A stretch of 64,000 nucleotides of DNA from Helichrysum umbraculigerum (lineage: Eukaryota > Streptophyta > Magnoliopsida > Asterales > Asteraceae), in NCBI GenBank assembly GCA_949592205.1, contig CATIUR010000017.1:868001-932000 (forward strand), in the 5' to 3' direction. Below, one piece after another: positions 10,561 through 20,984 of this stretch. The translations under genes and the position numbers were made by a program. Position 1 is the stretch's first letter. Every line of letters starts with the position of its first letter. Below the pieces are notes generated by a model. It saw only the letters and a program-made list of their open reading frames with translations, did not search any database and had not been told where the DNA came from.

Positions 10561-12871
10561 CTAATCAATGTGCACCCACATACCACGGCTAGGAACATTG
10601 AGATGATTCACAAACATCAAGTAATAACCTGGTGGTGCAACCTTCCCAGACGGGGGTGCTACGACGGTGATCACGTTCTTCTCGACCTTATCCACACCGG
10701 CGATGAGCAACCGTTGGTTTTGAGAGAAACCGTGGGTTGTAAAAGGTGGGTACAAAAGGGTCACTAAAACATCCCCATATCCCATGTTTGTATTCGATTT
10801 AACATTGAAGGTGACCTTAAATGGTTTACCATACTTCAAGACCTTATCGGTTGCATCTTCTTTGATGGTGGGCCTGTTGTTATCGAGCTTAGGATCGAGA
10901 TAATGGGGTGAAAATTTCTCAGCTCGTAGTTCTGTTGGGAAAGGACCATCAAATGTGTAGAACTGGTGCGCGTTGCTTCCTACAACCAATATCTTACCAT
11001 CGGGAAGTACTGCAGACGATGAATGGTACATTCGAGGGATGTTTGTAGGAGTTAATTCCTTAAACCTCTTACCCATTTCATTTTCGGGCATATATACTGT
11101 CGGGGTGAGATTTGGATCTTCAGCATCATCCCAACCGGAGGTACCCTTTTTCGCACCATTGATTAGAAGCATTTGTCCGTTCGGAAGCAGCAATAGATCT
11201 CCCATGGTTCTCGGTGATGGCATATCCTGTTCTTTCTCCCAAGCAGGCTTATCCGCTAACACCTTAAGTCTATTGCAATCGGCTAAAGCAGGCGTAAACA
11301 CTTTGTTTTGTGTGTACCTCCCATCGACCATGGGGAAAGCATTCTTTTTATTACCTCCACAAACGATCACCTCAGCTGGAACTGGTTTAGAATTGTCTGG
11401 GCTGAGTCTTAGTGGGAAAAGGGCGGATTGACCCGATGGTGGATAGTTACGAGAACCACCTTGTAACGCTGGGTACTCCTTTACAGTCTCACCCGTTTTT
11501 GGATTAAAACTAATGGCCCGGTCATTTGCGAATATGAACACGTTCCCATCCGGGAGTAGGAAAAGAAATGGGTAAAGATTGTTCTCGACGGGCAGACCTG
11601 CTCCTTTGGCTGGCTCGGTGGTTTGTTGAAGGAATGGAAAGTTAATCACCTTTGGCTGGAAGTCGAATTTTGGGGGTATGAAGTCATAACTATATGAATC
11701 TCGTCCTCCTACAATCACTGCACTTCCGTCTTCCAAAACACAGTTAGATGCATACCATCTACCAGCACCGAGTCCATTTTCTCTTTCGACAAACTTTGGT
11801 TCAGGATCAGTCAATGAGAACAATCTAACAGACTTCTCACCAAGTCTATTACCTCCTGTTGATATAAGATCACCAGTGGGCAACATATGTCCCGAAGAGC
11901 ACCATGGATCGGTCTTGACCTACAATACATAACAGACAATATCGTTAATTTTTTTGAAAATGACAAATGTCTTGCAACTATGTGTGGGGTAAAAAGTATA
12001 AGCCACGTACATAAGCCGATACAACTTCTCCGCTCTCGACATCATATTGTACAGCATGAGCGAAACAATCGGGCTCATTGTTATTATCAGGATTCACTGG
12101 ACAGTTACCCTTTGGACCTAGTTCTCGGGTCGAAGGGCCAAGGTTTGTGGTATCGAACCAAACAGCCTTGTTGTTTGGCATCAACTGAAATTGCATTGCG
12201 TTAACACCCACATTCGGGTTATGTATGACCCATTCACCCTTATAATCGGTATTTAATGTAGGTTGTCCATATAGTGGCGGATCGTACCACGGTTTATCAG
12301 CAGGCGGACCATTAGGAGAAGCTGGACCGTTGGGTTTCGGAGGCTTATCCTTCCCTCCATCTTTGCCTTTATCTTTCCCGTCTTTGCCTCCATCTGCAGG
12401 CTTATCTTTGCCTCCGTCCGGCTTATCTTTGCCTCCATCAGGCTTATCTTTTCCTCCATCTGCGGGCTTATCTTTGCCTCCATCTGCGGGCTTATCTTTG
12501 CCTCCATCAGGCTTATCTTTGCCTCCATCTGCTGGTTTATCTTTGCCTCCATCTGCAGGCTTATCTTTGCCTCCATCTTTACCAGGAGGACAATCTTTTC
12601 CTCCATCTGCAGGCTTATCTTTACCTCCATCTGCAGGCTTATCTTGGCCTCCATCTTTGGCTCCTTCTGAAGGAACATCTTCTTTGCTTGCTGGATCTAC
12701 GGGCCCGTCCTTGCCACTCGGATCTGGAGCTTTAGGCCCTTTTTGTTCCGGGCAGTTGAAAGGCTTGCCATCTTTGCATTGGCCCTGAATTTCTTTGAGA
12801 TCATGGGAAATAACAGCAACTGCAAATAACAATAACAAATTGAATAACAAAAGAAATTTGATCGAGGCCAT
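10561..12871 (-). CDS. GLOX: Secreted glyoxal oxidase-like (galactose oxidase family) copper-radical enzyme with repeat extension
   Basis: Two exons on the minus strand, 12011-12871 and 10561-11919, encode 739 residues; the 91-bp intron is GT..AG and in phase 0. I use the ATG at 12871, which opens a signal peptide of about 22 residues. Residues 75-176 are a low-complexity GGKDKPAD repeat array. The catalytic part follows: glyoxal-oxidase N-terminal kelch-like propeller (from about 205) and a C-terminal E-set domain. Expected copper-radical residues are visible: Cys294 (WCSSG) and Tyr343 (GRWYAS) for the Cys-Tyr cofactor, Tyr585-His586 (MYHSS) and His726 (VNHL). The family oxidises small aldehydes or alcohols to acids with release of H2O2, outside the cell. 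The long charged linker is unlike the short N terminus usual in the family. Confidence 0.93.
12344..12649 (-). repeat. Coding minisatellite in the GLOX gene
   Basis: About a dozen imperfect tandem copies of a 15-24-bp unit encoding GGKDKP(AD) and shorter GGKDKPD variants. All indels are in multiples of three, so the frame is kept. Likely length-polymorphic between individuals (inference). Confidence 0.85.
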
Positions 12872-13867
12872 TGGCAATTCAAATTTATTAGTTCTGTAAT
12901 CAACTGTTCCTTACAGTTTTATACTTGAGCTTGTTCATCATAAAATTTGAAGTTTCTAATTTTAGAAGGTTATGTTTCTAAATGTTGTCTGAGGACGTCA
13001 ATAAAAGTAGGAGCTTTGTTGTGGTTATGTGGTATGCGGATAGATTGGATATGAAAAACCGTACGTGATTTTGAAAGTTTCCAATTTTATGTTTAATTAT
13101 AATTACTTTTGTAGTTATATTATTATACAAAATGTCTCAATAATGACATGACAAAATGAAGCTAAAAGATCAAATGCAAAACTTTCATGTAGCTAAAAAT
13201 TAAACTGTAGTACAGTATAACATGTCATTCATAGTTTCAATGATCTTCAACGAACAATCATCGAACTTCTAGCATGGCTACGCTAGAGACACAATAAATT
13301 AAATGGTGGTATAACACTTTGATCGATCGTCGGTGTACAGTAGAGACAACAATCACAAAAATAAATCTGAGTCTACAACTGGCAAAGATCGAAGAGAAAC
13401 CAGTATTTGCAGCAGAAATGAAGTTGCCCGCATGAAAGTTACGTTTAATTTTAACAAATCTGTTATAAAGATTACTGCAAATCAAAAGATGTCCGTCTCA
13501 ATGTATATAAATGTTGTAATTGCTTGTTTAATTGTATTACAGTCAATTACACGTCCTTGAGAATCTTGAATGGTCATGGCATTTCAGAAAGTCAATCTAC
13601 TATATATTTTCAAATGGAATCCAACGACTTGAACAGTTCTTATTTTGTTAAAATATTATTTCATTATTTTGCAACAACCAATATAAAATATACACATACA
13701 TACTCATGCAAATTTGATCGATATCATGTTTGTAAACATTTTGTATATATGTACCGTATACTTGATTTAAATCTTATATTTAAACATTGGGTGCAGTTAA
13801 GAGGGAGGTCGTTTAAAGAGACGAAACAACTGCATCTTAGAACAAATTTGTAAGGATAAGCTACAAC
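12872..13867. other. Spacer upstream of GLOX
   Basis: Holds the GLOX promoter on the minus strand and AT-rich sequence. Small ORFs at 13258-13560 overlap on both strands and resemble no family. No further feature supported. Confidence 0.4.
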
Positions 13868-13883
13868 ATTGTTAATATGCAAC

Positions 13884-14084
13884 CCTCTGAGTACAAGAGG
13901 TCAGGGGTTCGAATCTCATCCCCTGCAAAAGGCCGGAGGTCCTTTCTACCTTATGTAGAACTCTAACCAGCCTCTCTACCTTAGGGTAGGGATAAGGCTG
14001 TCTACATCGATACCTCCCCCATAAACTGTCCTAGACGGTATTGGACCCTAACCCGCGGAAGACGGTATAAGATGTTACTTACTT
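13884..14084 (+). mobile_element. tRNA-derived SINE (about 200 bp) with TSD
   Basis: A pol III box B (GGTTCGAATC, 13906-13915) near the 5' end is followed by a body with GGATAAGGCTGTCTACAT, resembling the conserved body of plant Au-like SINEs. Near-identical 16-bp sequences ATTGTTAATATGCAAC (13868-13883) and ATTGTTAAAATGCAAC (14085-14100) flank it as target duplications. Box A is degenerate. Confidence 0.7.
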
Positions 14085-14100
14085 ATTGTTAAAATGCAAC

Positions 14101-15493
14101 GTTTTTAAGATGCAGTGTTGTTATGATATTGTGTCGTTATAATACAATAAATCTGGATCTTATATCAAAAGGCTAAATTTGTTTGCCCCTCATACCCTCT
14201 CTAACTCACTCATACCCTCTAATCTTAAACTTAAGCATTTTGCTCTATAGATTAATTAGCAAAATACGTAGATTTTACTATTTAAATTTGAATTTTCTAG
14301 AACAATAATATTATGTATACATGTATATAAATATATATACTATAATTTATACGCACACACGTGATTTGAATTTTAGTGGTTGAGACACATGTGTCAAGCA
14401 TGCTGCATTTTAATAGTCAAATGAAGTGTTCCAAACTACATATAATACTGGCTTCTTTATTACATTATCATTCCAATTCCAATACTGTATATGTAAAAGG
14501 AATAAATAAATACGAACTAATTAAATATGCAAATGTGCCCATTTAATTGGAAGAAATATAGAAGTAAGGGAGGTATAGATTGGGTCAAATGGCAAATGTG
14601 CCCATTTAATTGATTGTAAGGGGAAATAATGATGAGGTTTAGGAATTGGGAGTAATTACCTTTTCAATTGTAAGTTCCTCTTTGTACCATTCCTTCCTAG
14701 CATTTTGCTAGGGTGGTTTATTCTAATATTATTTGCCGGTTCCAAAAAAAAATTAAATATGCCTCGAAACCCAAACAAATCCTTAAAATTATTTTTGTGT
14801 CGGACTATAATATTTAAATTCGATCAAATAATAATATATATGAATATGATGTTTTTTAATTATTATAAAAATGTACACTACATTATTATATTCCCCAAAA
14901 TAATGGAAAATGATTGTAAGAATTAACGGAAATAAGGGAATATCTATCCGTACCACCAAATAATACTCACCATACCATTTTTGAATTAAAAAGGTACAGA
15001 AAAAGTACAGAATGTAAGAAGGAATGATGAAATAAAGTACATAAAAGTTAATTTAAAAATAAATAAATAATATGAAGAGTAGGAACCCAGAAATAATTAG
15101 ACTGTACTTGATAATGTTTTGGAATATAAATTAAACTGTTTTCCTTAATATATACTCCGTAGTAACCTATTAGAACCCATTTAGAGGAATTAACTTCATT
15201 TGTTCGATCTATTTAGTAATTAGGATTCAGAAACTTATACTTTAGTTTTAAGCACTTATAGAGTTCAAATCGGATAAAAGAGACAGAAATGCAAGTAATT
15301 AGCAAACCCTAAAAGCACAGGAGGATCGAGATCGATCGAATTCAATCATTCAATCAATAATCTTTATTTGTTTTCAATTCTTGTATGAATAGTTTTTTTT
15401 TCTTCCTAAAATCATAACTAAGATCACAAGAAGTTGCAAACAGCAAGCAATCGATCACACGGTATGTAGTGCATGCTAGAGTTAACCGTTGAA
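14101..15493. other. Spacer, AT-rich
   Basis: No supported gene. A 20-bp phrase (GCAAATGTGCCCATTTAATT) occurs twice, at about 14528 and 14591. The segment next to 15494 is the probable 3' UTR of the SPEAR/TIE-like gene. Confidence 0.4.
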
Positions 15494-17113
15494 TCAAAGT
15501 GAAAGTCTTAGCTCCAGATCTAATTCTTGACTGCCATTTGAATCAGAATTCTGACTGCTTGATCCCATTGAATCATTTTGATCTTTTCTTTTCTTCTTCC
15601 TCAATGAATCCTAAAAAAAATGACAAATACACCCAACAGAAACTACATTAATTAAATACAATCTTCGATCGATAAAAAGCACAATGTACAGTATATATGC
15701 GTGCTTAATTACCTCCAGCAATTCTGGGCTAAAAAGGTGTCTACTTATGCCTGCAGGTTGTGCATAGCCTTGAGCCTCTAACATGGCACTACTAGCATCC
15801 CATCTGATTTAAGATGTGGTAATTAGGATCACTTAATAAATCAAGAATAATGAAATGATGATCAAAGATAATTAAGCATTACAAGGAGGTTTAATTACCT
15901 GGGATTAATGCTAGATATATGTGATTCACCATATACGATGTTCGGTCTTTCTAATTCGCCCACACCCATCTGCATATTTAAAGATTCAGCCAATATATAA
16001 TTGGACATTGGTTAGAAGGGTAGTGAAAAAATGGTCTGATTAATCTGGTTGAAAATTAAAACTAACTAAATATATATCTAGGGTTTATACATACCATGTG
16101 GGAATGGTATCCTGGCAAAGTATTGAAAGAAGTTGTAGATGGTGAAGTGTATGAGAAGGAAGATGATGATGAATTTGCTGTTTGAATTTGGATATCCTCC
16201 TGCATACAAATTGATCAACAAGATATGAGGAGTTGAACATTATTGATGAACATAAAATGATTTGACTTTTTAATCTTTTTTTTTTTTTTTTTTCAATTGC
16301 AATAAAAGTAAACTAGCTAGCTAGTCATGATCGTTTAATGAAAACACAAGAAAGCAAATAAATTTGCAAAAATAAATGGTTTTCACTTCAACAAAAGGGT
16401 GTAATCTCTAATTTCTTCTAGTTCTCGTAAACTATTGTGTTTTCTTTGGTAATTTGAAATGCATGAAGGTGATTTGATTACAACTAGTAATCGAGTTATA
16501 TGGCTTGAAAAGTGAAGTTTCAGAAGATAAGAAATGAATGAAAATGTGCATAAAACACATGATAGATTTAGCATCTTAAAACCCTCGTTAAGGCATACAT
16601 AATTTATTAAATCGTTTAACCTAATTCACTCACAAGCCAATGGCATCTTTGAACTCTCATATTTGATCGTAGTCTAGCTAGCCAAGGATCAGGTCTTTGA
16701 AATTTGTCATTGGACAATTCGAAAGACCTATGAGATTTGTCATTGGACAATTCGAAAGACCTAATCACTCGACCTTGATCAAATATCAGTCTTCCCAGAT
16801 ACCATGTACATATAATTAAGTTCAAATTAATTAAGGCCTACTATACTTATCTTTTGTGTGTGTGTGTGTGTGTATTTTTACTATGTGTATATGTGTATGT
16901 CATGAGAAAGTAAGAGATGAACATATATATGTATACCTGTGGAAGATAGCCCATTTGGCTATGAAGTCTAATTTTTTCTAACTGAGCAACACCAAGACCT
17001 CTTTGTGGTTGCCTGGGTTTATCTGAACCACTCTTTTTCCCTTTTCTTGATGATGATGATGCTCCACTTCCAGATGAAGAAGAAGATCTTTCATTCCCAC
17101 CAAAATAATTCAT
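15494..17113 (-). CDS. SPEAR/TIE-family (SPOROCYTELESS-like) EAR-motif transcriptional repressor adaptor
   Basis: Five short exons assembled by hand on the minus strand: 16937-17113, 16095-16199, 15899-15969, 15713-15803 and 15494-15610 (177, 105, 71, 91, 117 nt; 186 residues). All junctions are GT..AG and phases close. The N terminus is Ser-rich with a basic patch (RKGKKSGSDKPRQPQ), followed by the diagnostic motif RGLGVAQLEKIRLHSQM at residues 38-54. The protein ends ELDLELRLSL, an EAR repression motif of LxLxL/DLxLxL form, preceded by a basic KKKRK likely nuclear signal. Family members (SPL/NZZ, TIE1, SPEARs) bind TCP transcription factors through the N-terminal motif and recruit TOPLESS corepressors through EAR. 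Which member this is cannot be decided here. Confidence 0.9.
16702..16763. repeat. Tandem 29-bp repeat in intron 1 of the SPEAR-like gene
   Basis: Two copies of ATTTGTCATTGGACAATTCG.. (16702-16730 and 16735-16763), identical by eye, in the 737-bp first intron. Confidence 0.8.
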
Positions 17114-18440
17114 CTTTTTTTTTTTTTTATCTCTTCGAGATTAATAACTTACTATATTTATATAGAAATAACAATCTATATATACTTTTTCACCAGTTTT
17201 TGATCTATCAAAACCAGTTTCTTCTTCTTCTTCTTGGAATTGATACAAAGATATATATGAGTAAAATATATGGATCAAAGAGATGATTGATGGATCACTT
17301 TAAACTTAATTTGGTCCTCTTTTAATTAAAAGCTGTCGACTCTTATAAAAAGAAGTTGAGTGATTGTTGTAGCGCTGGATCGGATTGCATTTAGATATAG
17401 CTTTCGCAGGTTCTGACTCTCATCATCATTTCCTTTCTATATATATTTGCCTAGATTTTATGTTTCCTTTTCTCTTTCTTGTAACTCAATTCATTTTTTA
17501 TTTCTTTAATAAGAACCTGTGATTATATAGTTTAAAAATGGTTATGGCGACTTTTGGGATAGAGGATCTTGTCACCTTAAGTAGTAAATAAATATGCGTA
17601 GAACCCTTGGTCATTAGAAATTGATAAGGTTTTCTATTTTTGTATAACTTGTAACTTGTAACTCTTCTTGTGCTTTACCTTAGTTACTTGCTAAGTTTGA
17701 GGCACCTTATCTTATAATATATTTGCCGTTTCCAAAAAAAGAAATTCCGCACCTTATCTTATACAGTAATATATTTGCCGTTTCCAAAAAAAAGAAATTG
17801 ATAAGGTTACGATAAAAAGAAGTACTAAATTTGCTACATTTAAGACAAGTTTAGACATTTAATTCAAACATTTACTCATAATGATACGAGATATGTATCC
17901 CATAAATCAAGAGATTGTATAGTAGTACTACTACATGATATTCGTGGTAGGTTCAAGTCTAACTTGAGCCAATATACGGGTCACAATAATGTCACATTGT
18001 AAGTTTGTTATTCCTAAAAAAAAAAAAAAAAAAGATAGTATTTCAAGATCAAAACGTTTTATGATATACACATACACTCATTCTTTTCCGAGTAATTAAG
18101 TGTACTAGCTATACTCGTAATTAGATATGTATAACCATATGCCTTCTTAAACACGTACCTATATATGTATATCAGATATCAGATATGAAATATCATAACT
18201 AATTAATAGGAAACAAAAAATTTAAACGACGTACCTTAGTATATATATATATATATATATGTATATATAGAGTCGACATATATATACGATCGAGCTGATA
18301 TTTAATTAAGCGTATCATTTACATTTGTAATTAAATTACATATGTTGTTCTTTCCTACAGCTATATCTTATAAGTGATACTAATTAATTGCTTAAGAATT
18401 TAATTAGTTAATATATTATGGCTAATTAACCAAAAAACTT
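17114..18440. other. Promoter side and spacer of the SPEAR-like gene
   Basis: Probable 5' UTR and promoter (minus strand) to about 17500. Beyond it two copies of a TATATTTGCCGTTTCCAAAAAAA phrase lie near 17720 and 17770; these look like short SINE-type tails duplicated in tandem. No gene seen. Confidence 0.4.
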
Positions 18441-18626
18441 GGAAGGTGCATGCTAGCTGGTAAGCCCATGTGGAGTTTTACCCACAAGGCCCAGGTTCGA
18501 GCCTCGCTCGGAACCTTGTGGGGTTTTTCCTTCTGGAAGCAGTGGGGGATAGTGACCTCGCCAGCGCATCGAGTCCACTAGCTTGCCTAGTGGCCATAAC
18601 CGCCCGGGATCACTCTACTGCCTTTC
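18441..18626 (+). mobile_element. tRNA-derived SINE, second family
   Basis: Box A-like TAGCTGGTAAGC near 18454 and box B GGTTCGAGCC at 18494-18503 have tRNA-like spacing. The GC-richer body ends in a TTTCAAAAATAA tail. The body differs from the SINE at 13.9 kb. No convincing target duplication was found. Confidence 0.6.
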
Positions 18627-19159
18627 AAAAATAATGGTGAATAAAATACAAACGGCATTAGTGTGAAACAAGCTAGCAACCCTTTTCAATGGACAAAATA
18701 TATGTTATTAAATTATCATAATTATGCCCTTTTGTACTTAAAATATTGAGTATGAGTTTGCTAATCTAAACGATTAGTACCAATTGTTTCAATTTAAATA
18801 TTGATAACATCAAAGATCAAATACAAAAATTATTAATTAATATCTTTAATAACGAAGTGCAACGTTAATGATGTCGTGGATCATACATACCTTTTGTTTA
18901 TTTTATTTGAGTCAGGTTGATTTGGTCATGGATTATGTCACATTTAGATATGATTGACCTCTTACCTACCTTTAGGAACAAATTACAATTTCCATCCCTA
19001 TATTATTCATCTTTACTTACTTTTAGTCCTTCAAGAATCAAACTGCACGTTTTTTACTTGAAATATGAAATCCATAAAACTTTACATTGTCAATAACTTC
19101 CTTTTGAGAAGAAGATAATATAAGTTGCACAAAAAGGAAATAACGTACCGAACTACGTG
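18627..19159. other. Spacer
   Basis: AT-rich sequence without recognised feature. Confidence 0.35.
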
Positions 19160-19376
19160 GGTTGCGTTTGATTCATGAAATGTATATGATGGAATTGAAA
19201 TTCATCGAAAGAATCGAAAATTATTAAAGGAATTTCAATTCCACTGAATTTGAATTACAAGGAATGTGAATTCCTTTGAGTGACGGAATTTAATGACTTT
19301 AATATAAATTCATTCTTGAATCAAACATCATTATAAAGTGAAATCGAGATTCGAATTCCGTAAAACAAACGCAACC
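19160..19376. mobile_element. MITE with TIR GGTTGCGTTTG
   Basis: About 217 bp bounded by GGTTGCGTTTG (19160-19170) and its reverse complement CAAACGCAACC (19366-19376). The interior is rich in GGAATT/GAATTC words in both orientations. No ORF. A diverged relative lies near 49430-49628. The target duplication is not clear. Confidence 0.65.
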
Positions 19377-20664
19377 TTAGAGATCGAGAGCCTGTTGATC
19401 CGAATTTGATAGTTTTCAAAAACTTTGAAGTTGATTATATATAATCTGTACTAATTCCATACTCGATCATGTTTGCAATCATCAAAATCCACGACCCAAC
19501 ATGGTCATACGCATAAGATACATTTTGAAATAGTTTTGTTAATAAATTATTTCAATTCTTCTTTTAGTTTTATTTTTAATTTTTTGTACCATCTTTTTTC
19601 TATTAATCTTGATGTACTGATTATTTTACTAATGAAGAGATCCAAATGGAGTTCTTTTTTAATTCCACTGATTTATCAAATGAAAAATAAACCCAAAAAT
19701 AAATAAAAAAAAAAAAAAAAAAATTAACTAAGTAACTACGGAGTATAAAATAAGATTGAATTTGTTTCACGACATGATAGGAAGTATAAGTAAGTGTGCG
19801 CGCGTGTAATTATCTTGGATTATTACATTGTTAAATCTTAATTTTAATTAATTTATATTTATATATATGCTCAACATGAATAGCATTTTGCACTTCTCTA
19901 TCGCAAGGTTCAACACATTGACCGAATTATATATTTCGTCCTCCTATTATCTTAAACTACTAATTTGGTCCTTTGATATCCGAGTATTACTTAAATTCCA
20001 TTAACTTTAAGACAATAACAAAACAAAGGTTAAGCTATATTCTTGTATTTTTGAAGGAATTTGGTCACAATAGAACATTCGATTAATGGCAATAAATAAT
20101 TTAAACAACGTTTTGGTGAAAAGAAAATGAAGTGTGTGGTTTAGTTTAGTTTGAATAAATAAATAAAATATAATACTCGAAGATGTAATCGATTAAGGTA
20201 TGTCATTCGTAGTGTGATCCAACTACCCGAGCTTACATTGTATGTAAAAAATTTATTATATTGATACATCGTATGTAATTTATGGTTACCTACTAGCTTA
20301 GTATGTCATCTATATACGATGTCACGTGACATTTTTACAAGTTATTACGTCACAAAAAACATACAATATATTAAAATAATAAGTTTTCTACGTACAATAT
20401 ACGGCCGAGTAGTTAAATACACACTACAAATGTCACTTTAGTTGATTACGTGTTCAAGTACTTATTTTATAAATAAAATATGGGTGAGTATCAATGCATC
20501 AAATCCAATCGAGCTGTTTCTCGCCATATTTGTTGGATCATATCATGAGTTGTCAAGTACACAATCAATCCTACTTTTCTTAATAAAAGTTTCAAGTAAT
20601 ATTTAATATTAAACATATTAATTAACATTTAATTTAAATTTAAATATATAGTATACAACTACCA
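19377..20664. other. Spacer
   Basis: AT-rich. It includes an (A)18 run near 19706. No gene or repeat supported. Confidence 0.35.
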
Positions 20665-20673
20665 AATTTCGAA

Positions 20674-20975
20674 GGGTTAAGTACATAAAAATGTAATTAT
20701 TTATGGTCTGATGTTCATTGTATGCAAGAAAGTATTTGGACCTCCATTGTGTGTAACAAACTTTCAATTTGTTCCTATTGTATGTATTTAGGTGACGTGG
20801 GAACGTGTAATGATGCCACGTGTAACTCATACATTGGACACATACGTAAAAATACCAAAAGTTGCATACAATGGCACTGAATTGAAAGTTTATTACACAC
20901 AATGGAGGTCCAAATACTTTCTTCCATACAATGAACATCAGACCATAAATAATTACATTTTTATGTACTTAACCC
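20674..20975. mobile_element. Mutator-type MITE with long TIRs and 9-bp TSD
   Basis: 302-bp almost perfect inverted repeat: both ends start GGGTTAAGTACATAAAAATG and pair for more than 100 bp. The 9-bp duplication AATTTCGAA flanks it (20665-20673 and 20976-20984), which fits Mutator-like insertion. It has no coding capacity; ORFs within it are palindrome shadows. Confidence 0.9.
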
Positions 20976-20984
20976 AATTTCGAA

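Noticed and set aside
12253..12788. Long antisense and alternate-frame ORFs over the GLOX repeat
   Set aside because: The minisatellite has no stops in several frames because its unit is a multiple of three; only the GLOX frame joins to a signal peptide and catalytic domain.
13524..13853. 109-codon ORF
   Set aside because: AT-rich spacer sequence with no domain, signal or splice context.
13906..13915. Box B-like GGTTCGAATC considered as a tRNA gene
   Set aside because: No cloverleaf can be formed around it; the SINE body and target duplications explain it better.
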